A stretch of 64,000 nt of DNA, from contig NZ_BMEM01000005.1 in assembly GCF_014636495.1 (NCBI RefSeq), positions 1 through 64,000 on the forward strand, in the 5' to 3' direction. This DNA comes from Ornithinimicrobium tianjinense (GTDB lineage Bacteria > Actinomycetota > Actinomycetes > Actinomycetales > Dermatophilaceae). Below, in pieces: positions 7,180 through 16,192 of the stretch (position 1 is the first letter of the stretch; the number at the start of each line of letters is the position of its first letter). The notes beneath the pieces were generated by a model, which saw only the letters and a list, made by a program, of their open reading frames with translations, was not told the DNA's origin and ran no database searches. Made by a program: the position numbers and the translations under genes.

Positions 7180-9039
7180 GTGACACCTGCTGCCTACCTC
7201 GCCCTCGTCCTGACCGTGGGGGCGGTCTGTCAGCTGGTGGCCTACCGTCTGCGCATCCCCTCGATCCTGCTCCTGCTCGTCGCCGGCTTCGGCCTTGGCC
7301 AGCTCCTCTCGCCGGAGAAGCTGCTCGGTCGCGACGTGCTCTTCGCCGGGGTCAGCCTGGCCGTGGCGGTGATCCTCTTCGAGGGCTCGCTGTCGCTGCG
7401 GTTCCGTGACCTGCGGGGGCTGTCCCGCTCGGTATGGCGTCTGTGCACCGTCACCGTCGCGCTCGCCTGGGTGCTCATCACCTCGGCGGCGATGGTGGCC
7501 GGCCTGCCGTGGGAGCTCGCGCTGCTGGTCGGGGCGCTGCTCGTCGTGACCGGCCCCACCGTGATCGCGCCGATCGTGCGCCAGCTGCGGCCGACCCGGC
7601 GGGTCTCCTCGATGCTGCGCTGGGAGGGGATCGTCGTCGACCCCATCGGCGCGGTGCTGGCCCTGCTCGTCTTCCAGGCCATCATCGTCGGCGGCTCGGA
7701 GGGGGCGCTCGCCACGGCGGGGCTCACGCTCGTGCGGACGGTGGTGGTCGCGACGGTGCTGAGCGTCGCGGTCGGGGCGCTGCTGGAGGTCGCGCTGCGT
7801 CGCTACGTCATACCCGACTTCCTGGAGGGGGTGTGCTTCCTCGCCGCCGCGGTCGGTGCGTTCGTCCTCTCGGGTGCCCTGCAGCCGGACAGCGGGCTGC
7901 TCACCGTGACGATGCTGGGGATCTACCTGGCCAACCGTCCGGGCCTGCGGCTGGAGCACGTCCGGGAGTTCAAGGAGAACCTGCAGATCCTCATCGTCGG
8001 GACCCTCTTCGTGCTGCTCGCCGGACGGGTCACGCCGGCACAGGTGGTCGAGGTGGCCCCGACCGCGGTGGTCTTCGTCACCCTGCTGGTCCTCGTGGTG
8101 CGGCCGGCCTCGGTGTGGCTGGGGCTGCTCGGGACCGAGGCGTCCCGCGCGGAGCGGACCCTGATGGCGTTCATGGCGCCGCGCGGCATCGTGGCCGCGT
8201 CGGTGACGAGCGTCTTCGCCCTGGAGATCGAGCACGCCGCCGAGCGGGCGTCCGAGCGGGCGCTGCGCGGCGGCGAGACCCCGGTGGAGACGCTGGCGCT
8301 GGAGGCCGACGCCGAGCGGCTCCGGTCCCTCGTCGTGGAGTCGGCCGACCTCGTGCCGCTGGTCTTCGTCACCATCGTGGTGACCGTCGCCGTCTACGGC
8401 CTGGGCGTCGGTCGGCTCGCGGAGCGGCTGGGCCTGGCCACGACGACCCCCAACGGCGTGCTCTTCGCGGGCGCCTCCACCTGGGCCCGGCAGGCCGCCG
8501 AGGTGCTGGGTCGCCTCGGGGTGCCCACCCTGCTGGTGAGCCTGGCCCCCTCGGAGGTCATGCAGGCGCGGCTCGCCGGCCTGCGCGTGGAGCGCACCCA
8601 CATCCTGTCGGAGTATGCCGTGGAGGACATGGAGCTCGCCGGCATCGGCTCGTTGGTCGCCGCCACCTACGACGACGACAGCAACTCCACGGCGGTCAAG
8701 GAGTTCGGGCGGACGCTGGGCTCGCGGCAGACCTACCAGCTGAGCCGGCAGGGGGTGGGCAGCAAGGACACGCAGCGCACGGCCTCCCGCCTCACCGGGC
8801 AGATCGCCTTCGACCCGCCGCTGACCGCACCCGAGCTGGAGCGGCGCGTGCGCGAGGGGATGCAGGTGCGGCATACCCGGCTCACCGACAAGCACTCGCT
8901 GGCGCAGTTCGAGGAGCGCGAGCCGGACGCCGTGCACCTCTTCACCGTCACCGGCCGCACGGCCCGGGTGGTGACGGTCGCGGACCCGGCCCCGCAGACG
9001 GGCGTGACCCTGGTGGCGCTGGTCCGTCCTCGCGTCTGA
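7180..9039 (+). CDS. Cation:proton antiporter with TrkA-N-like domain
   Basis: A 619-residue monovalent cation/H+ antiporter of the CPA1 type. About 12 hydrophobic segments fill residues 1-420; the motif VTGPTVIAPI (about 122-131) and the WEGIVVDPIGA segment (about 148-158) are family signatures, the latter with the ion-coupling Asp. The C-terminal part (about 425-600) starts with GVLFAGASTWARQAAEVLG and resembles a Rossmann-like TrkA-N regulatory domain, so nucleotide control of transport is likely. The start is GTG 7180. It lies 36 bp after the PqqD-like gene and could be co-transcribed. Confidence 0.88.
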   Translation: MTPAAYLALVLTVGAVCQLVAYRLRIPSILLLLVAGFGLGQLLSPEKLLGRDVLFAGVSLAVAVILFEGSLSLRFRDLRGLSRSVWRLCTVTVALAWVLITSAAMVAGLPWELALLVGALLVVTGPTVIAPIVRQLRPTRRVSSMLRWEGIVVDPIGAVLALLVFQAIIVGGSEGALATAGLTLVRTVVVATVLSVAVGALLEVALRRYVIPDFLEGVCFLAAAVGAFVLSGALQPDSGLLTVTMLGIYLANRPGLRLEHVREFKENLQILIVGTLFVLLAGRVTPAQVVEVAPTAVVFVTLLVLVVRPASVWLGLLGTEASRAERTLMAFMAPRGIVAASVTSVFALEIEHAAERASERALRGGETPVETLALEADAERLRSLVVESADLVPLVFVTIVVTVAVYGLGVGRLAERLGLATTTPNGVLFAGASTWARQAAEVLGRLGVPTLLVSLAPSEVMQARLAGLRVERTHILSEYAVEDMELAGIGSLVAATYDDDSNSTAVKEFGRTLGSRQTYQLSRQGVGSKDTQRTASRLTGQIAFDPPLTAPELERRVREGMQVRHTRLTDKHSLAQFEEREPDAVHLFTVTGRTARVVTVADPAPQTGVTLVALVRPRV

Positions 9040-9251
9040 GTCGGGTCCGAGGCGGGGTGTGAGTCGGGTCTGAGGCGGCGTCTGGTGCGGGGGACACGCG
9101 CGACACGCCGGGGTGCTGGCGTCGGCGCGACAGCCGCACTATGGTACGGGAGCGTCAGAAGTTGCACCTGTGTCATTTGTGACTGGTGTGACTCCTGATA
9201 CGTGAACGGGCGGGGCAGGTCGCCACGTCGTCGCCGTCGAGAGGAACCGCT

Positions 9252-9887
9252 ATGCGCACCACCATGACCGCCCGCGGCCTTGCCGCAGGGACCGGTGCCG
9301 CCGTCCTGGTCCTGGCCGGTGCCGTGGCCGCCCAGGCCATCCCCGGACAGCCCACCGGCGAGTTCTGGGAGGAGTACTACACCGGCCTCGGCATGGAGGG
9401 GGTCGCGTGCACCGCCGTGCCCGCGCCGTCCAACGCCGACCTGTCCATCACCGTGACCGACGCCTGGGACGCCGAGCTGTCCGAGGGCAACGAGTGGATC
9501 GGGATCGTCCTCAAGGTCGCCGACGACTACGAGCCCCAGGCCTGGACCGGCTACGGGGTCTACACCTACGGCGGCGAGGTCCCGGGCGAATCCCCGGGCA
9601 ACGTCACCCACATCATCATGTGCCAGGGCCCCGGCGAGGACGCCGAGGAGACCACCGACCCGGAGCAGACGACCGACCCGGAGGAGACCACGGATCCCGG
9701 CGAGACGACCGAGCCGGGGGAGACGACCGAGCCCGGCGAGACCACCTCGCCCACCGGTCCGCCCGTCGAGACCGACGGTCCGTCCTCGCGGTCGGCCAAC
9801 GTGGGTCTCGTGGGCGGCGCCGCGCTCGCGCTCGCCGGTGCGGGTGCGGCCGGGTGGGCGATGCGTCGTCGGCCCGACGCCCGCTGA
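9252..9887 (+). CDS. Secreted protein with TTxPxE repeats and C-terminal anchor
   Basis: A 211-residue exported protein. An N-terminal signal peptide (positive start, hydrophobic core, cleavage probably after AQA near residue 29) precedes a domain with two cysteines. Six hexapeptides of the TTDPEQ/TTEPGE type follow (about 132-167). The C-terminus is a hydrophobic helix followed by RRRPDAR, the layout of a cell-wall sorting signal. No LPXTG or LAXTG motif is present before the helix; the nearest sequence is SRSANVG. A GAGAGGAA RBS precedes ATG 9252. The next gene is a sortase, so it is the probable client. Confidence 0.75.
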   Translation: MRTTMTARGLAAGTGAAVLVLAGAVAAQAIPGQPTGEFWEEYYTGLGMEGVACTAVPAPSNADLSITVTDAWDAELSEGNEWIGIVLKVADDYEPQAWTGYGVYTYGGEVPGESPGNVTHIIMCQGPGEDAEETTDPEQTTDPEETTDPGETTEPGETTEPGETTSPTGPPVETDGPSSRSANVGLVGGAALALAGAGAAGWAMRRRPDAR

Positions 9888-9961
9888 GCCTCGACACCCT
9901 GTCGTCCGCGAGAGAAGCCCGACCCGACCGGGCCACCGGACCTGACCCACGGCATACCTGA

Positions 9962-10549
9962 ATGAAACGCAACCTCAGCCTCGTCGTCCCCACCGGCCTG
10001 CTCGTCGCCGCGCTCGGAGTGAGCACGCTGACCGTGCAGGCGGTGGGGGCGCTGGCCGACAGCCGGGGGCGGTCGGTGTCCGCCGACGGGGCCGACGCCC
10101 CGGCCTGGCTGACCGTCCAGGCGGCCGGCATCGAGAAGGAACCGGTCGCGCCGGAGGGGCTCACCGCCCAGGGGACCGTGGACCCCGACCAGGGGGAGAC
10201 GATCTGGTACGACGGCAGCGGCCGCGTCGTGCCGGGCCAGCGCGGGACCGCGGTCATCGCGGCGCACATGATCTACTACGAGGAGCCGGACGTCTTCTAC
10301 GACCTCGGCGAGGTCACGGAGGGCGACGTCGTCACCATCGGCTACCGCAACGGCACCACGCGCGACTTCGTCATCACCGACACCCAGCAGATCAGCAAGA
10401 AGGGTCTGCAGACCGCGCCGCAGGTCTGGGGCGACCAGGACGAGGTGGCCCGCATCGCCCTCATCACCTGCGACGACTCCCTGGGCGAGCGCTCCGACGG
10501 TCACCGCAAGGCCAACTTCGTCGCGATCGCCGAGGCCGTCGACGGCTGA
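9962..10549 (+). CDS. Sortase (class F-like)
   Basis: A 195-residue membrane-anchored transpeptidase. An uncleaved N-terminal hydrophobic helix (about 8-30) is followed by the sortase barrel: His102 in AAHM, Cys170 in LITCDD and Arg182 in HRKANFV form the catalytic triad. The short length and the absence of C-terminal helices resemble class F/E actinobacterial enzymes. The start ATG 9962 has no visible RBS. It lies 74 bp after the secreted repeat protein and probably acts on it or on other surface proteins. Confidence 0.85.
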   Translation: MKRNLSLVVPTGLLVAALGVSTLTVQAVGALADSRGRSVSADGADAPAWLTVQAAGIEKEPVAPEGLTAQGTVDPDQGETIWYDGSGRVVPGQRGTAVIAAHMIYYEEPDVFYDLGEVTEGDVVTIGYRNGTTRDFVITDTQQISKKGLQTAPQVWGDQDEVARIALITCDDSLGERSDGHRKANFVAIAEAVDG

Positions 10550-10618
10550 CCCGACGTCAACCAGGTGGGTGGGGGTGGGTAGCCTGCTCGGGTCCGGCAC
10601 CCCGACCCCGAGGAACCC

Positions 10619-11596
10619 ATGAGCGTCGTCGACGAACACACCCCCGCCACCGGCCCCACCGCCGCCGAGGACGCGAGCGCCCTGCGCGCCGTGACCATCT
10701 TCCCGGTCCTCGTGCTGCTGGCGGGCCTCGCCGGATGGCTCTTCGCCGGCCCCATCTCCACGCAGGTCGGGCTGATCACGCCCCTGCTCGGCGTCATCAT
10801 GTTCGGGATGGGCCTGACGCTCACCCTGCCGGACTTCCGGCTCGTCGTCGCGCGGCCGCTGCCGGTGCTGCTCGGCGTCGTGGCGCAGTACGGCATCATG
10901 CCGCTCCTCGGTCTGGCCGTCGCCACCCTCCTGCGGCTGCCCCCCGAGCTCGCCGTCGGCGTGATCCTCGTCGGCTGCGTCCCCGGTGGCACCGCCTCCA
11001 ACGTGGTGTCCTACCTGGCCCGCGCCGACGTCGCGCTGTCGGTGGCCATGACCTCCGTGTCGACGCTGCTGGCGCCGATCATGACGCCGCTGCTCACCCT
11101 GTGGCTGGTCGGCGAGCGGCTGCCCGTCGACGGCGTCGGTATGGCGCTGGCGATCGTCCAGATCGTGCTGGTGCCGGTGCTGCTCGGGCTCGTGGTCCGC
11201 GCCTTCCTGCCCTCGCTCGTGCGTCGGTTCCTGCCGGCGCTGCCGTGGTTCTCGGTGGCCGTGATCTGCATCGTCGTCGCGATCGTCGTGTCGCTGTCCG
11301 CGGACAAGATCGTCGAGGCCGGTCTGGTCGTCCTGCTGGCGGTGATCCTGCACAACGGTCTGGGCCTCGCGCTGGGTTACGCCTTCGGCCGGGTCACCGG
11401 ACAGGGCGAACGGTCGGCCCGCACCATGGCGATCGAGGTCGGTATGCAGAACTCCGGCCTCGCCGCGGGTCTTGCCGCCCAGTTCTTCACCCCGGTCGCG
11501 GGCCTGCCCGGCGCGGTCTTCTCCGTGTGGCACAACCTGTCCGGCGCAGTGCTGGCCGGCTACTTCCGCCGCCGGGACGCGCGCGGTCAGGGCTGA
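10619..11596 (+). CDS. Bile acid:sodium symporter (BASS) family protein
   Basis: A 325-residue membrane transporter with nine to ten hydrophobic helices. GCVPGGTASNVV (about 120-131) and EVGMQNSGLA (about 276-285) are the two crossover motifs that bind Na+ in this family. Substrates vary (organic acids, pantoate, bile acids), so I do not name one. ATG 10619 follows AGGAAC. It stands alone between the sortase and the MFS gene. Confidence 0.9.
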   Translation: MSVVDEHTPATGPTAAEDASALRAVTIFPVLVLLAGLAGWLFAGPISTQVGLITPLLGVIMFGMGLTLTLPDFRLVVARPLPVLLGVVAQYGIMPLLGLAVATLLRLPPELAVGVILVGCVPGGTASNVVSYLARADVALSVAMTSVSTLLAPIMTPLLTLWLVGERLPVDGVGMALAIVQIVLVPVLLGLVVRAFLPSLVRRFLPALPWFSVAVICIVVAIVVSLSADKIVEAGLVVLLAVILHNGLGLALGYAFGRVTGQGERSARTMAIEVGMQNSGLAAGLAAQFFTPVAGLPGAVFSVWHNLSGAVLAGYFRRRDARGQG

Positions 11597-11706
11597 GCGA
11601 CCGGGTCCACCCCGAGGGCCTGTTGCCCGCCCGGCCGGTCGCGTAGGTGCCCGGCATCACTGTGGCAGGGAAGGGCCGCCCTGCCCAGGGGCCGTAGCCT
11701 GGTTCG

Positions 11707-12870
11707 GTGCCCAGTCGTCAGCTCGCCGCCATCGCCCTCGTGCTCGGCGGGGTCGGCATCGGGATCACCGAGTTCGTCACCATGGGCCTGCTGCCCCAGA
11801 TCGCCGAGGGGCTGGGGGTGGACCTGCCGGCCGCGGGGCACGCCATCTCCGCCTACGCCCTCGGTGTCGTCGTCGGCTCTCCCCTCATCGCCCTGGGCGC
11901 CGCCCGTATGCCGATGCGCGCCGTCCTCGTCGCGCTCATGGGGGTCTTCGCGGTGGGGAACGCGCTCGCTGCCGCGGCCCCGACCTACGAGACGCTCGTC
12001 GGGGCCCGCTTCCTCGCGGGGCTGCCGCACGGCGGCTTCTTCGGTCTCGCCTCGCTGGTCGCCGTCGCGATGGCGCCCCGCGGTCAAGGGGGCCGGGCAG
12101 TCGGGACGGTGATGCTCGGCATTCCGATCGCGATGGTCGTCGGGGTGCCGCTCGGGACGTGGGCGGGGCAGGTGCTCGGCTGGCGGGCCGCCTACTGGGC
12201 GGTGGCCGTGATCGGGTTGGTCACAGCCCTGCTGGTGCGGGCGTGGGTGCCCCACTTCCCGGCCGAGAAGGACCGCTCCTTCCGGACCGAGCTCCGCGCA
12301 TTCGGCAACCTGCAGTTCTGGCTGGCGATGCTCGTCGGGGCGGTCGGCTTCGGCGGGATGTTCGCGATGTACTCCTACATCGCGCCCACCATCGAGCAGG
12401 TGACCGGCCTGGACCGCGGGTGGGTGCCGCTCTTCCTGCTGGTGTACGGCGTCTTCTCGCTGATCGGGACCTCGATGGGCGGCCGGCTCGGGGACTGGTC
12501 GGTCCTGCGATCGCTGGCCCTCATGGGGATCGTCTCGGCGGTGTCGCTGCTGGCGTTCTGGCAGACGAGCCGCTGGGCCGTGCCTGCCCTGGTGACCCTC
12601 GCGTTCGTGGCGCTGTCGGGGTCGTCATGGGTGGTCGTGCTCCAGCTGCGGCTGATGCTGGTCGCCGGCGAGGCCAAGACGCTCGGCGCCGCCATGAACC
12701 ACTCCGCCCTCAACGTCGCGAACGCTCTCGGTGCCTGGCTCGGCGGCCTCGTGATCGCCGGCGGCTACGGCCTGCGTGCCCCGTCCCTCGTCGGGGCCGG
12801 CCTGTCCGCGGGCGGGCTGGCGCTGCTCGCGCTCTCCGTCCTGCTGCACCGCCGACCGGACAGGCGTTAG
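11707..12870 (+). CDS. MFS transporter, DHA1/AraJ type
   Basis: A 387-residue, 12-helix major facilitator. The N-terminal GITEFVTMGLLPQIA and the loop RFLAGLPHGGFFG are typical of the AraJ/CmlR-like drug or sugar efflux group, an export function by family. The start is GTG 11707. The last residues DRR and the stop codon lie within the first unit of the 22-bp repeat array, so the gene's 3' end has been shaped by the repeat. Substrate unknown. Confidence 0.88.
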   Translation: MPSRQLAAIALVLGGVGIGITEFVTMGLLPQIAEGLGVDLPAAGHAISAYALGVVVGSPLIALGAARMPMRAVLVALMGVFAVGNALAAAAPTYETLVGARFLAGLPHGGFFGLASLVAVAMAPRGQGGRAVGTVMLGIPIAMVVGVPLGTWAGQVLGWRAAYWAVAVIGLVTALLVRAWVPHFPAEKDRSFRTELRAFGNLQFWLAMLVGAVGFGGMFAMYSYIAPTIEQVTGLDRGWVPLFLLVYGVFSLIGTSMGGRLGDWSVLRSLALMGIVSAVSLLAFWQTSRWAVPALVTLAFVALSGSSWVVVLQLRLMLVAGEAKTLGAAMNHSALNVANALGAWLGGLVIAGGYGLRAPSLVGAGLSAGGLALLALSVLLHRRPDRR

Positions 12871-13029
12871 TGCCCGACCGGACAGGCGTTGCTGCCCGAC
12901 CGGACAGGCGTTCTTGCCGGACCGGACAGTCGTTCCTGCCGGACCGGACAGGCGTTCCTGCCCGACCGGACAGGCGTTAGTGCCGGACCGGACAGGCGTT
13001 AGTGCCGGACCGGACAGGCGTTCCTGCCC
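12854..13029 (+). repeat. 22-bp tandem repeat array, forward arm
   Basis: Eight units start at 12854, 12876, 12898, 12920, 12942, 12964, 12986 and 13008, an exact 22-bp period. The core is GACCGGACAGGCGTT, followed by a more variable five to seven bases ending TGCC. It starts inside the MFS coding sequence and reads away from it. There are no unique spacers, so it is not CRISPR. Confidence 0.93.
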
Positions 13030-13095
13030 GAAGTGACTGGCACTAACGCCTGGCCGGTCGGGTGAGAGCAGATGCCCTGACCGTGGTGGCGCTAG

Positions 13096-13316
13096 CGCCT
13101 GTCCGGACGGGGTGGGGACAGGACAGGCGGAGCGGGTCTGGCGCTAGCGCCTGTCCGGTGTGCAGTAGCGCCTGTCCGGTGTGGCAGGAGCGCCTGTCCG
13201 GTCGTGTGGGGGCAGGACACGCGGGGCGGGGCTGGCACTAACGCCTGTCCGGTGTGCAGTAGCGCCTGTCCGGTGGCAGTAACGCCTGTCCGGTGTGGCA
13301 GTAACGCCTGTCCGGT
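13096..13316 (-). repeat. 22-bp repeat family, inverted arm
   Basis: The same core in reverse orientation (CGCCTGTCCGG) occurs at 13096, 13148, 13169, 13191, 13242, 13263, 13283 and 13305. Spacings are 20-22 bp with two gaps of 51-52 bp; a degenerate copy lies near 13047. It follows the malic enzyme stop and faces the forward arm, so a transcript crossing the junction could fold into one long imperfect hairpin. Confidence 0.88.
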
Positions 13317-13318
13317 GG

Positions 13319-15034
13319 TCAGATGGCTTCGATCTCGGGGTAGCGCGGCTGCCACATGCGCTCGAAGACCTGGCCGACCGGGTCGGTGAGCGGCCGCTGG
13401 GCCACCCCCTCCTCGGTCGCCCGCGTGGCCACGGCGATCGCGACTGTGGCGGAGACCAGGCGCAGGTCGCCCATGCCCGGCAGGAGCGGGGCGCCGGGGC
13501 GCCAGGTGTTGACCATGCCGGCCAGCGCCTGGGCCGCCGCGGCGATCATCCCGTCGGTCACCCGGCTCGCGCGGCACGCGGCCACACCCAGCCCGAGCCC
13601 GGGGAAGATGAGCGCGTTGTTGGACTGGGCGATGACGTGCCGCACCCCGTCGTGGTCGACCGGGTCGAACGGGCTTCCCGTCGCCACCAACGCCTTGCCG
13701 TCGGTCCACTCCAGCAGGTCGGCGGGCGTCGCCTCCGCGCGGCTCGTCGGGTTGGACAGGGGGAAGATGATCGGCCGCGCCGTGTGGCGGGCCATCTCCT
13801 CGACGATCTCCCGGGTGAAGGCGCCGCCCTTGGTCGAGGTGCCGATGAGGATCGTGGGCCGCACGTTGCGGATGACGTCCATCAGTCCGATGTGGTCCGG
13901 CCGCTCGAGCTCCCACCCGGCCACGTCCGTGCGGCTGCGCGCCCACGGCTTCTGGAACTCGTGCAGCCGGTGGTCGTCCTCGAGGTAGAGGCCCTGGATC
14001 CCGATCGGCCAGAACCGTGAGTAGGCCTCCTCCTCGGTCTCCGAGTGCCCGGTCCGCAACATCTGGTCCCGCACCAGGCTGGCGATCCCCATGCCCGCGC
14101 TGCCCGCGCCGAAGACCACGATCCGGTGGTCGTCGAGGTCGACACCGGTCACCTCCACGGCGGCCAGGAGCGCGGCGAGGACCACGGCTGCGGTCCCCTG
14201 GATGTCGTCGTTGAAGGTGCAGACCTCGTCCTTGTAGCGATCCAGGATCCGGTAGGCGTTGGCCGTGCCGACGTCCTCCCAGTGGATCAGGGCCTGGGGG
14301 AACAGCTCGGTCACCGTCGAGACGAACTGGGCGATGAAATCGTCATACCGCTCGCCGCGCACCCGGCTGTGCGGCTCGCCCAGGTAGAGGTCGCTCGAGA
14401 GCAGCCCGAGGTTGTCGGTACCTACGTCCAGCACCACCGGGATGACCCGCCGCGGGTGGATGCCGGCGGCGGCGGTGTAGACCGACAGCTTGCCGATGGC
14501 GATCTGGATCCCGCCGATGCCCTGGTCGCCGATGCCGAGGATGCCCTCCGAGTCGGTCACGCAGATGAGGTCGACGTCGTCGGCGCCCAGGCCGTAGTTG
14601 CGCAGCGACTGCTCCATCTTGTCGGGGCGGTCGATGGACAGGAAGACGCCCCGGGGCCGGTTGTAGGTGCTGCTGAACCGCTCGATCGCCTCACCGATCG
14701 TCGGGGTGTAGATGACCGGGAGCATCTCCTGGAGGTGGTCGGAGAGCAGGCGGTAGAAGAGGACCTCGTTGCGGTCGCGCAGGGCGTTGAGCGTGAGGAA
14801 CTTGCCGAGCATCGACTTGTTGGAGCGGTACTGCTCGTAGACGCGGCGGGTCTGGTTCTCAAGGGTGGTGTAGCCCGTCGGCATGAGGCCGTCGATCTCC
14901 AGCGCCTCGCGCTCCGCCGCGGTGAACGCGGTGCCCCGGTTGGTCATCGGGTTGGACAGCACCGCCCGTCCCCGGGTGCGGATGCGCAGCTTGCCGGCGC
15001 CGATCGTCGTGTCCTGGTCGTACTCGCGGCCCAT
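13319..15034 (-). CDS. NAD-dependent malic enzyme
   Basis: A 571-residue oxidative decarboxylase converting malate to pyruvate and CO2 with NAD(P)+. IYTPTIGEA (about 107-115) contains the catalytic Tyr, the TDSEGILGIGDQG segment follows, FNDDIQGTA (about 254-262) holds metal ligands, and FGAGSAG is the Rossmann glycine loop. The length matches the large (SfcA/MaeA) malic enzymes. ATG 15034 starts the protein. The stop abuts the inverted repeat arm. It stands divergent to the lactonase gene, 32 bp away. Confidence 0.95.
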   Translation of the reverse strand: MGREYDQDTTIGAGKLRIRTRGRAVLSNPMTNRGTAFTAAEREALEIDGLMPTGYTTLENQTRRVYEQYRSNKSMLGKFLTLNALRDRNEVLFYRLLSDHLQEMLPVIYTPTIGEAIERFSSTYNRPRGVFLSIDRPDKMEQSLRNYGLGADDVDLICVTDSEGILGIGDQGIGGIQIAIGKLSVYTAAAGIHPRRVIPVVLDVGTDNLGLLSSDLYLGEPHSRVRGERYDDFIAQFVSTVTELFPQALIHWEDVGTANAYRILDRYKDEVCTFNDDIQGTAAVVLAALLAAVEVTGVDLDDHRIVVFGAGSAGMGIASLVRDQMLRTGHSETEEEAYSRFWPIGIQGLYLEDDHRLHEFQKPWARSRTDVAGWELERPDHIGLMDVIRNVRPTILIGTSTKGGAFTREIVEEMARHTARPIIFPLSNPTSRAEATPADLLEWTDGKALVATGSPFDPVDHDGVRHVIAQSNNALIFPGLGLGVAACRASRVTDGMIAAAAQALAGMVNTWRPGAPLLPGMGDLRLVSATVAIAVATRATEEGVAQRPLTDPVGQVFERMWQPRYPEIEAI

Positions 15035-15075
15035 GAGGCCTCACTCTAGGCCGGGGTGCTGACACGATGGGCAGC

Positions 15076-16086
15076 ATGTCGACGATCTACCTCGGTGGGT
15101 ACACCAGCGGCCAGCCCCCGCACCGGTCCGGTCTCGCGCGGGTGACCTGGACGCCGGACGGCTTCGGTGACGTCGAGCAGGTCGACGGCCCCGCCGACCC
15201 CTCCTGGCTGGTCCGTGCCGGCACGGAGGTGTATGCCGTCTCCGAGGGTCCCGCCCCGAGCGTCGCCCGGGTGCGTCCCGGCTCGGGCGTGGTCGCCGAG
15301 GCGGCCCTCGAGGGCGGGGGCCCGTGCCACCTCGCGCTGTCGCCGGACGGCCGGCGTCTGGTGGCCAGCAGCTACGTCGGGGGCAGCATCACGCTGCTCG
15401 GGATCGACGGCGACGCCGAGGCCCACGACCCCGGTCTGCGGGTGCTCGACCGGCTGGTCTTCGGCGGGTCCGGGCCGCACGAGCGGCAGGACGCCCCGCA
15501 CGCGCACCAGGCCGTGTTCCTGGACGAGGAGCGGCTGCTCGTCTGCGACCTGGGGACCGACCAGGTCCACGAGGTGAGCGTCGGGGAGGGGGCGCTGCGG
15601 CATACCGGGGACATCACCCTGCCCCCGGGCACGGGCCCCCGCCACCTGGCCCTCGCGCCCGGCCGGGAGGACCTCCTGTGGGTCGTCGGCGAGCTCGACC
15701 AGAGCGTCCACACCGTGGTGCGCGAACCTGCGGGATGGGCCGTGCGGCAGACGGTCTCGACCGTCCCCGGCGGACCGGGCCCCGGCGAGACGACCACCGC
15801 GGGGATCGTCGTGTCGCCCGACGGCTCCCACGTCTACGTCAGCACCCGCGGGACGGACACCGTCTCGGCGTTCGCGGCCGGCGACGACGGGCGGCTCACG
15901 CTGCGGCAGCAGGTGGTGACCGGGCACTGGCCACGATTCATCGGCTGGCTGCCCGGTGAGGAGGGCCGCCACCTCGTGGTCGCCGCCGAGCGCGAGGGCT
16001 CCGTCGACGTCTGGTCGGTCGACGAGGGCACCCTCGAGGAGATCGGCCACAGCCTCGCCTGGTCCGCTCCCACCTGGGCCGGGTGA
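15076..16086 (+). CDS. Lactonase family beta-propeller protein
   Basis: A 336-residue seven-bladed beta-propeller of the 6-phosphogluconolactonase/cycloisomerase-2 type. YLGGYTSG at the N-terminus, SPDGRRLVASSY, and GTGPRHLALAP followed later by SPDGSHVYVS are the recurrent blade motifs. ATG 15076 gives MSTIYLGG; ATG 15067 would add three residues. Members hydrolyse 6-phosphogluconolactone or are of unknown activity. A G6PDH-family gene lies 2.2 kb downstream, which fits the pentose phosphate route but is not an operon. Confidence 0.85.
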   Translation: MSTIYLGGYTSGQPPHRSGLARVTWTPDGFGDVEQVDGPADPSWLVRAGTEVYAVSEGPAPSVARVRPGSGVVAEAALEGGGPCHLALSPDGRRLVASSYVGGSITLLGIDGDAEAHDPGLRVLDRLVFGGSGPHERQDAPHAHQAVFLDEERLLVCDLGTDQVHEVSVGEGALRHTGDITLPPGTGPRHLALAPGREDLLWVVGELDQSVHTVVREPAGWAVRQTVSTVPGGPGPGETTTAGIVVSPDGSHVYVSTRGTDTVSAFAAGDDGRLTLRQQVVTGHWPRFIGWLPGEEGRHLVVAAEREGSVDVWSVDEGTLEEIGHSLAWSAPTWAG

Positions 16087-16136
16087 CCACCCCACACCCC
16101 CAGCCACCATTCCCACCGAGCGCGTCAGGTGGTTGC

Positions 16137-16155
16137 TCAGGCAAGCCTTCCCACC
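16137..16155. promoter_or_regulatory. Candidate DtxR/IdeR iron box
   Basis: TCAGGCAAGCCTTCCCACC matches the known actinobacterial iron-box consensus TWAGGTWAGSCTWACCTWA at 14 of 19 positions, including the central AG-S-CT. It lies 38 bp before the start of a VIT1/CCC1-type iron/manganese transporter, the kind of gene that iron regulators control. The mismatches make this a moderate call. Confidence 0.4.
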
Positions 16156-16192
16156 CTGGCGGACGGGCCACCGATCGGCCAGGATGGGCTTC

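Noticed and set aside
9162-9201. Consensus promoter before the secreted repeat protein
   Set aside because: TTGCAC and TGATAC are present but their spacing (28 bp) does not fit a promoter.
9780-9887. LPXTG sorting motif in the secreted repeat protein
   Set aside because: No LPXTG or LAXTG is present before the C-terminal helix; only the helix and Arg tail are seen.
12776-13036. Open frame through the 22-bp array
   Set aside because: A 22-bp period shifts frame each unit; the TGQAFLPDRT-type peptide is a by-product of repeats.
12854-13316. CRISPR array
   Set aside because: The 22-bp period leaves no unique spacers, the whole unit repeats, and no cas genes are present.
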